From JASLPR01 sp964496475 (GTDB taxonomy: Bacteria > Chloroflexota > UBA11872 > VXNJ01), in NCBI GenBank assembly GCA_964496475.1, contig CAZBZS010000005.1, positions 9,811 through 73,810 of the forward strand: 64,000 bases of DNA, in the 5' to 3' direction. Below are positions 1 to 7,876 of the stretch, piece after piece (position 1 is the first letter of the stretch; every line of letters begins with the position of its first letter). A program made the position numbers and the translations under genes. Under the pieces are notes generated by a model that had not been told where the DNA came from, did no database searches, and saw only the letters and a list, made by a program, of their open reading frames with translations.

Positions 1-441
1 TGGTCGCCCGACCGTTACGATGCCAACCGCACCATCGACAGCCTTGTGCAATGGTTCGACATCGGCCCCACCATCCTCGAACTCGCCGGTGTCGAGCCAC
101 CCTCCACGTTCGAAGCTCTATCCTTCCTGCCGTTGCTGGAAAACGATCCCATCGCCTCCGGCCGCGAGTACATCTTTTCCGAACACGCACCCGACCCCGT
201 CCTAAACACCATCCAGTACATGCTCATGATCCGCAACCAGCGCTGGAAGCTGGTCGAGTTCGTTGGCGAGACCGAAGGCCAGCTGTTCGACCTCGAAGCC
301 GACCCCGACGAGCTCCACGATCTCTGGGACGATCCCGGCCATGCCAATATCAAAGCCGATCTCAAAACCCAGCTCCACGACTGGTTCGTCACCAGCACCG
401 CCTCCGCCACCCCCTGGAGAAACCCCGTTCGCTATGAGTGA
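1..441 (+). CDS. Sulfatase (type I arylsulfatase family), C-terminal part only
   Basis: The reading frame is open from the first base of the window, so the gene begins outside it. The 146 visible residues match the C-terminal parts of the three complete sulfatases that follow, including the QWFDIGPTILELAG block, the LPLLENDP block and the closing RNQRWKLVEF and FDLEADPDELHDLWDDP blocks. Family members hydrolyse sulfate (or sometimes phosphonate) esters. The catalytic Cys and metal-binding N-terminus are not visible. The stop overlaps the next sulfatase start by 8 bases, so the two are probably translated together. No signal peptide can be judged. Confidence 0.9.
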   Translation, partial: WSPDRYDANRTIDSLVQWFDIGPTILELAGVEPPSTFEALSFLPLLENDPIASGREYIFSEHAPDPVLNTIQYMLMIRNQRWKLVEFVGETEGQLFDLEADPDELHDLWDDPGHANIKADLKTQLHDWFVTSTASATPWRNPVRYE

Positions 442-1927
442 CGGCGCCCCGCCGAACATCATTTTCATCAACACCGACCAGCAGCGATACGACACCATCG
501 CCGCCCTCGGCTTCCCCCACATGAACACCCCCAATCTCGACCGTCTCTTCAGCGAGGGCGTCACCTTCTCCAACTGCTTCATCACCGCCTCCTCCTGCGC
601 GCCCACCCGCGCCAGCCTTTTCTCCGGTCTCTACGCCCACAACCACGGAGTCCTCCGCAACGGCTCCCGCTGGCCCCACATCTGGGTCGAAGACCTCGCC
701 GACGCCGGCTACCACTGCGTCAATATCGGAAAAATGCACACCATGCCCTACGAGGCGTCCATGGGTTTCCACGAGCGCTTCGTCGTCGAAAACAAAGAGC
801 GCTCCAGCGATCCCGCTCACCCCGAGTGGAATCCCCAAGGCCCCGTCTATGTCGACGAGCAGGACAAGGCCTTCGCCGCTCGCGGAATCGAAAAGCCCGG
901 CAAAACCTTCTATCGCGACATGCCCGGCTTCGAGGAATTACAGGGGGCCTATGTCTGGCGCGCTCCCGAAGAGCTCCACTCCGATTTCTTCGTCGGCGAC
1001 GCCGTCATCGACTGGATTGCGCGCAATCCTTCCCTCGACAAGCCCCTGTTTCTCGAAATCGGTTTCCCCGGCCCCCACCCCCCCTACGATCCCGTCGAGC
1101 GCTACATCGACGAGTACATGGATAAAGACCTCCCGATCCAGGAGGCCACCGAGGAAGAACGCGACAACCAGCCTCAGGCCCTCCAAGACTTACGCGCCCG
1201 TATGGAAGAGGTTTTCATCGACTCCCTCTCCTTCGACTCCCGCGCCACTCCCGAGCAGCGTCACCGCCAGCGCGCTTACTACCTAGCCAACGTCACCATG
1301 ATCGACGAGAAGGTCGGTCAGATTCTCGACTCCCTCCGTACCAACGGCTATCTCGAAAATGCCGTCGTCGTCTTCACTTCCGACCACGGCGACTGCCTCG
1401 GCGACCATGCCCTCGGCCAGAAATGGAACGTGTACGACACCATCGTCCACGTCCCCACCGTCATCTGGTCCTCGGGTGAGTTCGCCGGCGGCCGCGTCGT
1501 CGACGATCTCTACCAGTGGTTCGACCTCGGACCCACCATCCTTGAGCTCGCCGGACTCGACATTCCCAACCATTTCGAAGCCGTCTCCATGCTCCCGGCC
1601 CTCCGCGACGATCCCGACGCCGCCGGCCGCGATTATGTCTTCTGCGAGCACGCCCGCGACCGCATCATGCGCACCACCGCCCTCGAGGTCATGATCCGCG
1701 ATCACGACTGGAAACTCGTCTACTTCCCCGACCACGACGAGGGCCAGCTCTTCGATCTCAACGCCGATCCCGCCGAAGAACACAACCTCTGGCACGAATC
1801 CGCCCACGCCGCCCAGAAACAAAAACTCCTCAACGAAATGCAGCGCTGGTTCATGGCCAGCACCATCGCTGGCGCCGAAGGCAACATGAGCGCCGAATGG
1901 GCCTCCATCCGCGACGAGGTGAACTGA
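434..1927 (+). CDS. Sulfatase, Cys-type (CxPxR)
   Basis: A 497-residue type I sulfatase. The ATG at 434 is chosen because it overlaps the upstream stop and puts the N-terminal NIIFINTDQQRYD metal-binding block about ten residues from the start; a longer frame reaching back to 263 lies inside the upstream gene and lacks homology. The formylglycine motif is C55-A-P-T-R followed by ASLFSG, so the enzyme should be activated by a formylglycine-generating enzyme, which is not in the window. The distal block SDHGDCLGDH is the usual second metal-binding region. No signal peptide is seen, so it is probably cytoplasmic. It is the second of four tandem paralogues; the substrate is unknown. Confidence 0.93.
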   Translation: MSDGAPPNIIFINTDQQRYDTIAALGFPHMNTPNLDRLFSEGVTFSNCFITASSCAPTRASLFSGLYAHNHGVLRNGSRWPHIWVEDLADAGYHCVNIGKMHTMPYEASMGFHERFVVENKERSSDPAHPEWNPQGPVYVDEQDKAFAARGIEKPGKTFYRDMPGFEELQGAYVWRAPEELHSDFFVGDAVIDWIARNPSLDKPLFLEIGFPGPHPPYDPVERYIDEYMDKDLPIQEATEEERDNQPQALQDLRARMEEVFIDSLSFDSRATPEQRHRQRAYYLANVTMIDEKVGQILDSLRTNGYLENAVVVFTSDHGDCLGDHALGQKWNVYDTIVHVPTVIWSSGEFAGGRVVDDLYQWFDLGPTILELAGLDIPNHFEAVSMLPALRDDPDAAGRDYVFCEHARDRIMRTTALEVMIRDHDWKLVYFPDHDEGQLFDLNADPAEEHNLWHESAHAAQKQKLLNEMQRWFMASTIAGAEGNMSAEWASIRDEVN

Positions 1928-1936
1928 CATGAACGG

Positions 1937-3430
1937 ATGGAAGGCAAGAACGTGAACAGCCGTAGGCTGCCTAATATCATCCTCATCATCACCGACCAGC
2001 AGCGATTCGACACCATCAACGCCCTCGGCTTCGACTACATGGACACCCCCAATATCGACCGCCTGGTCCGCGAGGGAGTCAGCCTCAACAACTGCTTCAT
2101 CAACGCCTCCGTCTGCGCCCCCGCCCGCGCTAGCCTCTTCACCGGCTACTTCCCCCACAATGCCGGCGTAATGCGCAACGGCCAGGTCTGGCCCCACACC
2201 TGGATCGAAGATCTCGCCGCCGCCGGGTACCACAACGTCAACATTGGCAAGATGCACACCAGCCCCTACGAAGGCCGCTTCGGATTTCACGAGCGCTACG
2301 TCGTCGAGAACAAAGACCGCGTCAAAGACCCCTTCCGCTTCTACGACNNNNNNNNNNGCAAGCCCGGCCGCGACACCTACGTCGAACGCGACGACTTCGA
2401 AGAAGCACTCGGCGCCTTCGAATGGCCCGTCGACGAGGACATGCACCCCGATTTCTTCGTCGGCAACGCCGCCCTCTGGTGGCTCGAAAAGTCCCCTCCC
2501 CTCGACCGCCCCATCTTCCTCGAGATCGGCTTCCCCGGCCCCCACCCCCCGTACGACCCGGTCGAGCGCTACGTCCAGCCCTACATGGACAAAGAGCTCC
2601 TCATCCTCCCGGCCACCGACGCCGAGATGGACGCCCAGCCAGATGGCCTGAAGAAGCTCCGCGACACCTTCATCGAGCACCAGCCCGACGCCGTCGCCTT
2701 CGACCCTCACGCTTCCGACGAACGTCGCCACCGCCAGCGCGCCTTCTACCTCGCCAACGTCACCATGATCGACGAGAAGATCGGCCAGATCATGGATTCC
2801 CTTGAGGACAAGGGCTACCTCGAAAACGCCGTCGTCATCTTCACCTCCGACCACGGCGACTGCCTCGGCGACCACGGCCTCAACCAGAAGTGGAGCATGT
2901 ACGACATCGTCACCCGCGTCCCCGCCATCGTCTGGTCGCCAGGCCGCTTCGAAGCCGGCCGCACCGTCGGCGATCTCTGCCAGTGGTTCGACCTAGGCCC
3001 CACCATCCTGGAACTCGCCGGCGTCGAACCCGCATCCTCCATGGAGGCCCGCTCCCTCCTCCCCCTCCTGGAACGCGATCCCGACGCCGAGGGCCGTGAC
3101 TTCGTCTTCACCGAACTGGCCCGCGACGGACTCCTGCGCGACTCCGAATACGTCATCTGCGCCCGCAACGACGAGTGGAAAATCGTCGAATTCGTCGGTT
3201 CGCCCGACGGTCAGCTCTACAACCTCATCGACGACCCCAACGAGGTCAACAATCTCTGGGACGATCCCGATCTCACCGACCACCGCGCCGTCCTCCTCGG
3301 CGTCATCCACCGCTGGTTCGTCCGCAGCACCTTTCAGGGCCACGCCTGGCGTAACGACCTCCGCTCCCCCTGGGTCACCCACGACCCGACCATCAGCGGC
3401 AACCCCGGCGCGCTCCCCGGCGACGACTGA
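1937..3430 (+). CDS. Sulfatase, Cys-type, with internal assembly gap
   Basis: Third tandem sulfatase, about 497 residues as drawn. The N-terminus carries NIILIITDQQRFD, the formylglycine motif is C60-A-P-A-R with ASLFTG, and the distal SDHGDCLGDHGL block is intact. Ten Ns at 2348-2357 interrupt it. The frame continues across them, but alignment to the next paralogue implies roughly a dozen residues missing between FYD and KPGR, so the gap size is nominal. It starts 9 bases after the upstream stop, consistent with one operon. Long near-identical DNA stretches are shared with the next gene, which probably explains the assembly break. Confidence 0.9.
   Translation: MEGKNVNSRRLPNIILIITDQQRFDTINALGFDYMDTPNIDRLVREGVSLNNCFINASVCAPARASLFTGYFPHNAGVMRNGQVWPHTWIEDLAAAGYHNVNIGKMHTSPYEGRFGFHERYVVENKDRVKDPFRFYDXXXXKPGRDTYVERDDFEEALGAFEWPVDEDMHPDFFVGNAALWWLEKSPPLDRPIFLEIGFPGPHPPYDPVERYVQPYMDKELLILPATDAEMDAQPDGLKKLRDTFIEHQPDAVAFDPHASDERRHRQRAFYLANVTMIDEKIGQIMDSLEDKGYLENAVVIFTSDHGDCLGDHGLNQKWSMYDIVTRVPAIVWSPGRFEAGRTVGDLCQWFDLGPTILELAGVEPASSMEARSLLPLLERDPDAEGRDFVFTELARDGLLRDSEYVICARNDEWKIVEFVGSPDGQLYNLIDDPNEVNNLWDDPDLTDHRAVLLGVIHRWFVRSTFQGHAWRNDLRSPWVTHDPTISGNPGALPGDD
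2348..2357. other. Assembly gap (10 N) inside a sulfatase gene
   Basis: Ten undetermined bases. The paralogue downstream has about 12 residues at the equivalent position, so the true missing length is probably nearer 36 bases than 10. Confidence 0.95.
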
Positions 3431-3495
3431 TGGGCCAAGACCGCCTCGAAATGAAGGGCCGCGGGCAGCCGACATCGTGATCGACCGGAAACCAA

Positions 3496-3519
3496 CAGAA
3501 TGAACAGTCTGTGACTGCC
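3496..3519. repeat. Copy of a dispersed palindromic repeat over a gene start
   Basis: The sequence here (cagaatgaacagtctgtgac followed by tgcc) closely matches the third repeat copy at 13038-13061. Its core is a perfect 5-bp inverted repeat, CAGTC-TGT-GACTG. The GTG start codon of the fourth sulfatase lies in the right half of this palindrome. Confidence 0.6.
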
Positions 3520-4938
3520 CCAAACGTAATTCTCATCCACACCGACCAGCAGCGATTCGACACCATCAGCGCCCTGGGCTTTGACTACATGGACACCCCC
3601 AATCTCGACCGCCTCGTCGAACAGGGCGTCGCCTTCACCCGCAGCTTCGTCTCCGCCCCCTCCTCCCCCCCCCCCCGCGCCATCCTTTTCACCCGCTACT
3701 TCCCCCACACCACCGGCGTCTTCGAGAACATGGATCGCTGGACCCATTCCTGGGTGGAACAGCTCTCGGGCTCCGGCTACCACTGCGTCAACATCGGCAA
3801 GATGCACACTATGCCCTGGGAGACTCCTCTCGGCTTTGACGAGCGCTACGTCGTCGAAAACAAAGACCGCTACCGTGCCGACCGCTGGTATATCGACGAA
3901 TGGGACAAAGCGCTCCGCGCCCGCGGCCTCACTAAGCCCAGCCGCGCCAGCTACGCCGAATGGCCCGACTGGGAGGAGCGCCTCGGCGCCTACGAATGGC
4001 CCCTCCCCCCCGACGTTCACCCCGACCCCCTCGTCGGCGATCTGGCCATCTGGTGGCTCGACGACCAGCCCTACAACGCCCCCCTCTTCCTGTCCATCGG
4101 CTTCCCCGGCCCCCACCCGCCGTACGACCCCATCGAGTCCTACGCCGCCCCCTATCTCGAAAAAGAACTCCCCATCCTCGATTTCACCGACGACGAGATC
4201 GCCTCCCAGCCCGCCACCTACCGCGCCACCCGCGAAAAGATGCTCGGCTACAACCCCGACTCCGTCCGCCACCTCGAGCATCCCAACCACGACCAGCGCC
4301 ATCGCCAGCGTGCCTATTACCTGGCCAACGTCACCATGATTGACGAGAAGATCGGCCAGTTGATCGAGGCTCTCGACCGCAACGATTACCTCGACGACTC
4401 CGTCATCATCTTCATCTCCGACCACGGCGACTGCCTCGGCGACCACGGGCACAGCCAGAAATTCACCTTCTACGAACCCGTCGTTCGCACCCCCTGCATC
4501 TTCTGGGCGCTCGGCCGCTTCGACGGCGGCCGCCGCATCGACGATCTCATCCAGATGATGGACGTCGGCCCCACCATCCTAGAGCTCGCCGGCCTCCAAC
4601 CCGACCCTTCAATGGAGGCTCAATCGCTCCTGCCGCTACTCAACGCCGAGCCCGACGCGCACGGCCGCCAGTACGTCTTCAGCGAGCACAGCCGCGACTT
4701 CTACGTCACCAACACCGACTTCGCCACCATGATCCGCGACACCTCTTGGAAGCTCGTCCACTTCCTCGACCACGACGACGGCGTCCTCATCGACCTCGAA
4801 AACGACCCCGACGAAATCCACAACCTGTGGGACGACCCGGCCCACGCCGCCACCAAACGGCGTCTCCTCGACGCCATCCGCGACTGGCTGATCCAGTCCA
4901 ACTACCAGACCCGCGACCGCACCCTCTCCTCCCGCTAG
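3511..4938 (+). CDS. Sulfatase with Ser at the catalytic position
   Basis: Fourth tandem sulfatase, 475 residues, starting at GTG 3511; no ATG in frame gives a full N-terminus and the NVILIHTDQQRFD block lies just after this start. The active-site motif reads S52-P-P-P-R instead of CxPxR, and the usual LFTG reads LFTR. Ser-type sulfatases exist and are matured by radical SAM anSME enzymes, but here the serine sits beside a run of 12 cytosines (3665-3676), so a sequence error or decay is also possible. The remaining blocks, including SDHGDCLGDHGH, are intact. It is separated from the previous gene by 80 bases. Confidence 0.88.
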   Translation: MTAPNVILIHTDQQRFDTISALGFDYMDTPNLDRLVEQGVAFTRSFVSAPSSPPPRAILFTRYFPHTTGVFENMDRWTHSWVEQLSGSGYHCVNIGKMHTMPWETPLGFDERYVVENKDRYRADRWYIDEWDKALRARGLTKPSRASYAEWPDWEERLGAYEWPLPPDVHPDPLVGDLAIWWLDDQPYNAPLFLSIGFPGPHPPYDPIESYAAPYLEKELPILDFTDDEIASQPATYRATREKMLGYNPDSVRHLEHPNHDQRHRQRAYYLANVTMIDEKIGQLIEALDRNDYLDDSVIIFISDHGDCLGDHGHSQKFTFYEPVVRTPCIFWALGRFDGGRRIDDLIQMMDVGPTILELAGLQPDPSMEAQSLLPLLNAEPDAHGRQYVFSEHSRDFYVTNTDFATMIRDTSWKLVHFLDHDDGVLIDLENDPDEIHNLWDDPAHAATKRRLLDAIRDWLIQSNYQTRDRTLSSR

Positions 4939-5392
4939 GCCCACCATCCCACTGATTCCTCTCCCCTTCAGCGGCCCTTTCCGGCCAACTCCCCCCGGTC
5001 TTCCCGGATTCACTTTTCTGCAATCTCCAGGTACGCGCTCGTCAGCTTCCGCCCATTCACGCCGACGCGTCGATCCGAACCCGCATCGGCGACCGGCCGC
5101 GGTTTGCCCACGCTCAGGACAAGTCCGAGCCCGTCCTGCTCGGCACCGTGCGCGACGCGGTCGAGTTCTTGCAGGTCGTCTAGACCGAACCTCGCCGGCC
5201 TCTACTGCCGCCCCTCCACTCCGCCTCAACCCAGCATCAATCCAACCTCGCCCGTCTGTCCCCACTTCACCGCAATACGAAAACCGGCGGCTCCAGCGTC
5301 ATCTTCCCGCATCCCCTCTCTCCCCTGTCTCACGCCAGAGCCGCCGGTCTCAGCCGGTGCTTCCCCGTCGGCGCGCCACCGGCTTCCGCGGT
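4939..5392. other. Non-coding spacer with a possible gene remnant
   Basis: About 450 bases between convergent genes. From about 5067 to 5183 the plus strand reads as a short open stretch ending in TAG (ASIRTRIGDRPRFAH, later SEPVLLGT and VEFLQVV) with protein-like composition but no start, which may be the tail of a lost gene. I could not assign a family. Nothing else is recognised. Confidence 0.35.
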
Positions 5393-5632
5393 TTACTGCT
5401 CAACGATGAACTTGGCCTTCATCCCTTCGTCCCAGTGATCCCCATCGTCCTCGCAGTAGCACGCGTTCCGCGCTCCCGCCATCTGCGGATCGCGCAGCAA
5501 GAACGTCGCGTTCCCATAACCATAGAGCGACCGCACCACCCGGAATAGACTCGCCAGCGTCGTCACCGGTCCCTCATCCCCGTCCCTCAGCACCAATCCC
5601 GGATTTTCCCCCGTCCAGTCGATCGTGGCCAT
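5393..5632 (-). CDS. Small conserved-looking hypothetical protein
   Basis: A 79-residue frame beginning MATIDWTGENPGLVLR and ending AKFIVEQ. It starts 61 bases after the stop of the upstream lipoprotein gene on the same strand, so it may be co-transcribed. It is soluble, acidic and has a Cys-x-Cys-free C-terminal segment with one CYCEDDGDH stretch that could bind a metal. I do not recognise the family. The start is the first Met that avoids overlap with the lipoprotein gene. Confidence 0.45.
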   Translation of the reverse strand: MATIDWTGENPGLVLRDGDEGPVTTLASLFRVVRSLYGYGNATFLLRDPQMAGARNACYCEDDGDHWDEGMKAKFIVEQ

Positions 5633-5693
5633 ACCGTCCCGCTTTCGCTTGCCGCTCGTTCCCGCAATCCAGCCACACCCCCGCCTTCGCCAG

Positions 5694-6668
5694 CTACCGC
5701 AACACCCGTTCCAGCGTCGCCGCCAGCTCCTCCGCTCCAAACAGACCCTCGAACCTCGCCACTACCCTCCCGTCCCCTCCCATCACGAAAACCCACGGCT
5801 CCGTCGGCAGCCGCCACTGCCGCACCGCCTCCACCAGCTCCAATCGACCCGTCGTCCGCGCCGCCTCCAGCTCATACGGCTCCACATGGATAAACCCCAC
5901 TCGTCCCCTGTATTCCGCATGCACCTCGGCCACCACCTCCGTCACCGGACCGCACATCCGGCTCACGCAGAACTCCGGCGACGCGAACGCCACCACCAAC
6001 GGCCTGCCCGTCTCCAGCGCCGCCTCTACCGTCTCTTCATAGAATTCCGCCACCGGCTCCGGCATCGTCGTGAGCTCCCCCGGCTCCCCCACATCCACCA
6101 CCGTCAGATTTCGGCTCCGCGGCGCCGCCTCGCCCACTCCAATCGCCACCGGCTCCGTCCGCACGTCCAGCACCATCGTCGGATACTCCAGCACCCCGGT
6201 CCCCGTCATCGTCACCGAGAGCTCCACCCTCCAGAAACCGGCTTCGTCAAAAACCACTCCATCCACCACGTATACCCCCCTTGCCTCCCCATGCAGATGC
6301 TCTTTCCCATCCTCATGCACATGCCTCTCCGCCTCCCCCACCACCCGGTACACTGCCTCCGCACCTAATCGTGGCTCCGGGTCCTCCCCACCCAGCAGGA
6401 AAAACTCCGCCCTCACTGCCGCTCCCGGCACGAACTCGTTCTCCTGCGTGAACAGCCCGAACGGCACCCGATTCTCCCCTACGATGAACTCCGACGCCCC
6501 CACCAGCGCCACCACCTCCGTCGCCTTGGTTTCCACCGCCGCGCCGTCCCCCACCCCACACGCCCCCAGAACCGCCAGCCCCGCCAGCCCCACCAGCCCC
6601 GCCAGCCCCGCCAACCCTCTATCCCATGAGGATCTCACCTCCCGGGCACGATCGTCGCCTTCACGCAT
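5694..6668 (-). CDS. Lipoprotein with C-terminal thioredoxin-like domain
   Basis: A 324-residue protein with a hydrophobic Leu/Gly/Ala signal segment ending in VLGAC, a convincing lipobox, so it should be anchored outside the membrane. The middle (about residues 60-190) resembles an Ig-like beta domain with a His-rich patch (HVHEDGKEHLHGE). The C-terminal domain has a thioredoxin-like pattern (GRPLVVAFASPEFCVSRMCG, then a PTEPWVFVMGGDG cis-Pro region) with a CX4C pair instead of CXXC. Redox or metal delivery outside the cell is inference. The first Met overlaps the end of the upstream dehydrogenase gene; a TTG after an AGGTGAG element is an alternative start closer to the signal peptide. Confidence 0.8.
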   Translation of the reverse strand: MREGDDRAREVRSSWDRGLAGLAGLVGLAGLAVLGACGVGDGAAVETKATEVVALVGASEFIVGENRVPFGLFTQENEFVPGAAVRAEFFLLGGEDPEPRLGAEAVYRVVGEAERHVHEDGKEHLHGEARGVYVVDGVVFDEAGFWRVELSVTMTGTGVLEYPTMVLDVRTEPVAIGVGEAAPRSRNLTVVDVGEPGELTTMPEPVAEFYEETVEAALETGRPLVVAFASPEFCVSRMCGPVTEVVAEVHAEYRGRVGFIHVEPYELEAARTTGRLELVEAVRQWRLPTEPWVFVMGGDGRVVARFEGLFGAEELAATLERVLR

Positions 6669-7798
6669 TCCATCGCCGTCGCGCTCGCGATCGCCGCCGC
6701 CACCCCGGCCTCAGACAACGGAAATTCGCGCTGCAGCCGCGACCAGTCGTAGTCGTCTTGAATCGTGTGCAGGATTCCCATCGCCTGGTCAATCTCGTCC
6801 GGCGTAAACGCCCAGCTTCCCAGCAGGTGCACTTCCTTCACGCAGATACGATGCCAGCTCGTTTCGATACTGCCCGCGTCCGTGAACTGCCCCATCTCCA
6901 TGAAAGTGCCGCCGTCCCGCAGCATCTCGATTCCCTCCGGGCCCGCCTGCGGGTTACCGCTGCAATCCATCACCAGGTCCGCCCCGTATCCACCCACCGC
7001 CTCCCGCACCGCCGCGATCCGTTCCTCCGCCATCCCGTGCTCCTCGATCGACACCGTGACGTCAGCTCCGTACAGGCGACATAGCGCCAGCCGCGGCTCC
7101 TCCGGAGCGCCCACCACAATCACCTTCCCCGCTCCGCGTTGCCGGGCCGCGATCAGGGCCAGGATGCCGATCGGACCCGACCCCTGAATCACCACCGTAT
7201 CCCCGGCCTGAAATCCTTCCGACCCCAAAGACGCCGCTCGATTGAACGCCCGCGTGATCGATGCAAACGGTTCCACCAGCGTCCCCACCATCACCGGCAT
7301 GTCATCCGGCAGGCGAAACACTTTCGTCGCCGGGAATTCCTCCAAGTCGATGTAGAGCATCTCCGCCCAGCCGCCCCACAGATGCGGCGCGTGCTCGAAC
7401 CCGATCTTCCGCCCATAATACGTCGGCTTCAGGCACCGATTCGCCCGCGTCGGATAATGCACGCAGTAATAGCAAACCCCGCACGACATCAGCGGCGGCA
7501 GCATCACCCGGTCTCCCACCCTCAACGGTCGATCCATGTAATCGACGGTCAAATCCGACCCGATCTCGTCGATTACGCCCGCCACCTCGTGACCCAGCGT
7601 GAACGGCCACGGCAGCTCTCCTGGCCAGTGCCCCTTCAGGATGTGCAGGTCGGTGCCGCACACCCCGCAGGCCTCGATTCGGATCAGCGCCCCCTTCCCC
7701 GGCACCCGCGGCCGGGCCACGCTTCGCATCTGCGGTTCCGACCCGGGCCCGTCAAACGTGACCACCCCGATATCGGTCCCGCCGTCACTGCCGCTCAT
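6635..7798 (-). CDS. Zinc-dependent alcohol dehydrogenase (MDR family)
   Basis: A medium-chain dehydrogenase of 387 residues from ATG 7798, which follows a GGAAGG element by 7 bases; a GTG at 7813 would add five residues. Catalytic zinc ligands are visible as C47 in GVCGTD and the GHEVAG histidine at about 70. The structural zinc loop has four Cys (SCGVCYYC then RC). The nucleotide-binding glycine motif is GSGPIG. It oxidises an alcohol or polyol with NAD(P); the substrate cannot be named. The gene overlaps the lipoprotein gene downstream, so they are probably co-expressed. Confidence 0.93.
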   Translation of the reverse strand: MSGSDGGTDIGVVTFDGPGSEPQMRSVARPRVPGKGALIRIEACGVCGTDLHILKGHWPGELPWPFTLGHEVAGVIDEIGSDLTVDYMDRPLRVGDRVMLPPLMSCGVCYYCVHYPTRANRCLKPTYYGRKIGFEHAPHLWGGWAEMLYIDLEEFPATKVFRLPDDMPVMVGTLVEPFASITRAFNRAASLGSEGFQAGDTVVIQGSGPIGILALIAARQRGAGKVIVVGAPEEPRLALCRLYGADVTVSIEEHGMAEERIAAVREAVGGYGADLVMDCSGNPQAGPEGIEMLRDGGTFMEMGQFTDAGSIETSWHRICVKEVHLLGSWAFTPDEIDQAMGILHTIQDDYDWSRLQREFPLSEAGVAAAIASATAMECVKATIVPGR

Positions 7799-7876
7799 GC
7801 GTCTGCCTTCCACATTCCTTCTCTATTGTCAGCCTATACAAGTGGCCGCGGAGCGGCCGGCCCATGCGCCCGACCA

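Noticed and set aside
1283..2875. 530-residue ORF on the minus strand across two sulfatase genes
   Set aside because: A long shadow of GC-rich codons: Val/Gly/Glu-rich sequence without family features, and it crosses the N gap.
3334..4452. 372-residue minus-strand ORF opposite the fourth sulfatase
   Set aside because: Antisense shadow of the sulfatase with low-complexity Val/Gly/Asp composition.
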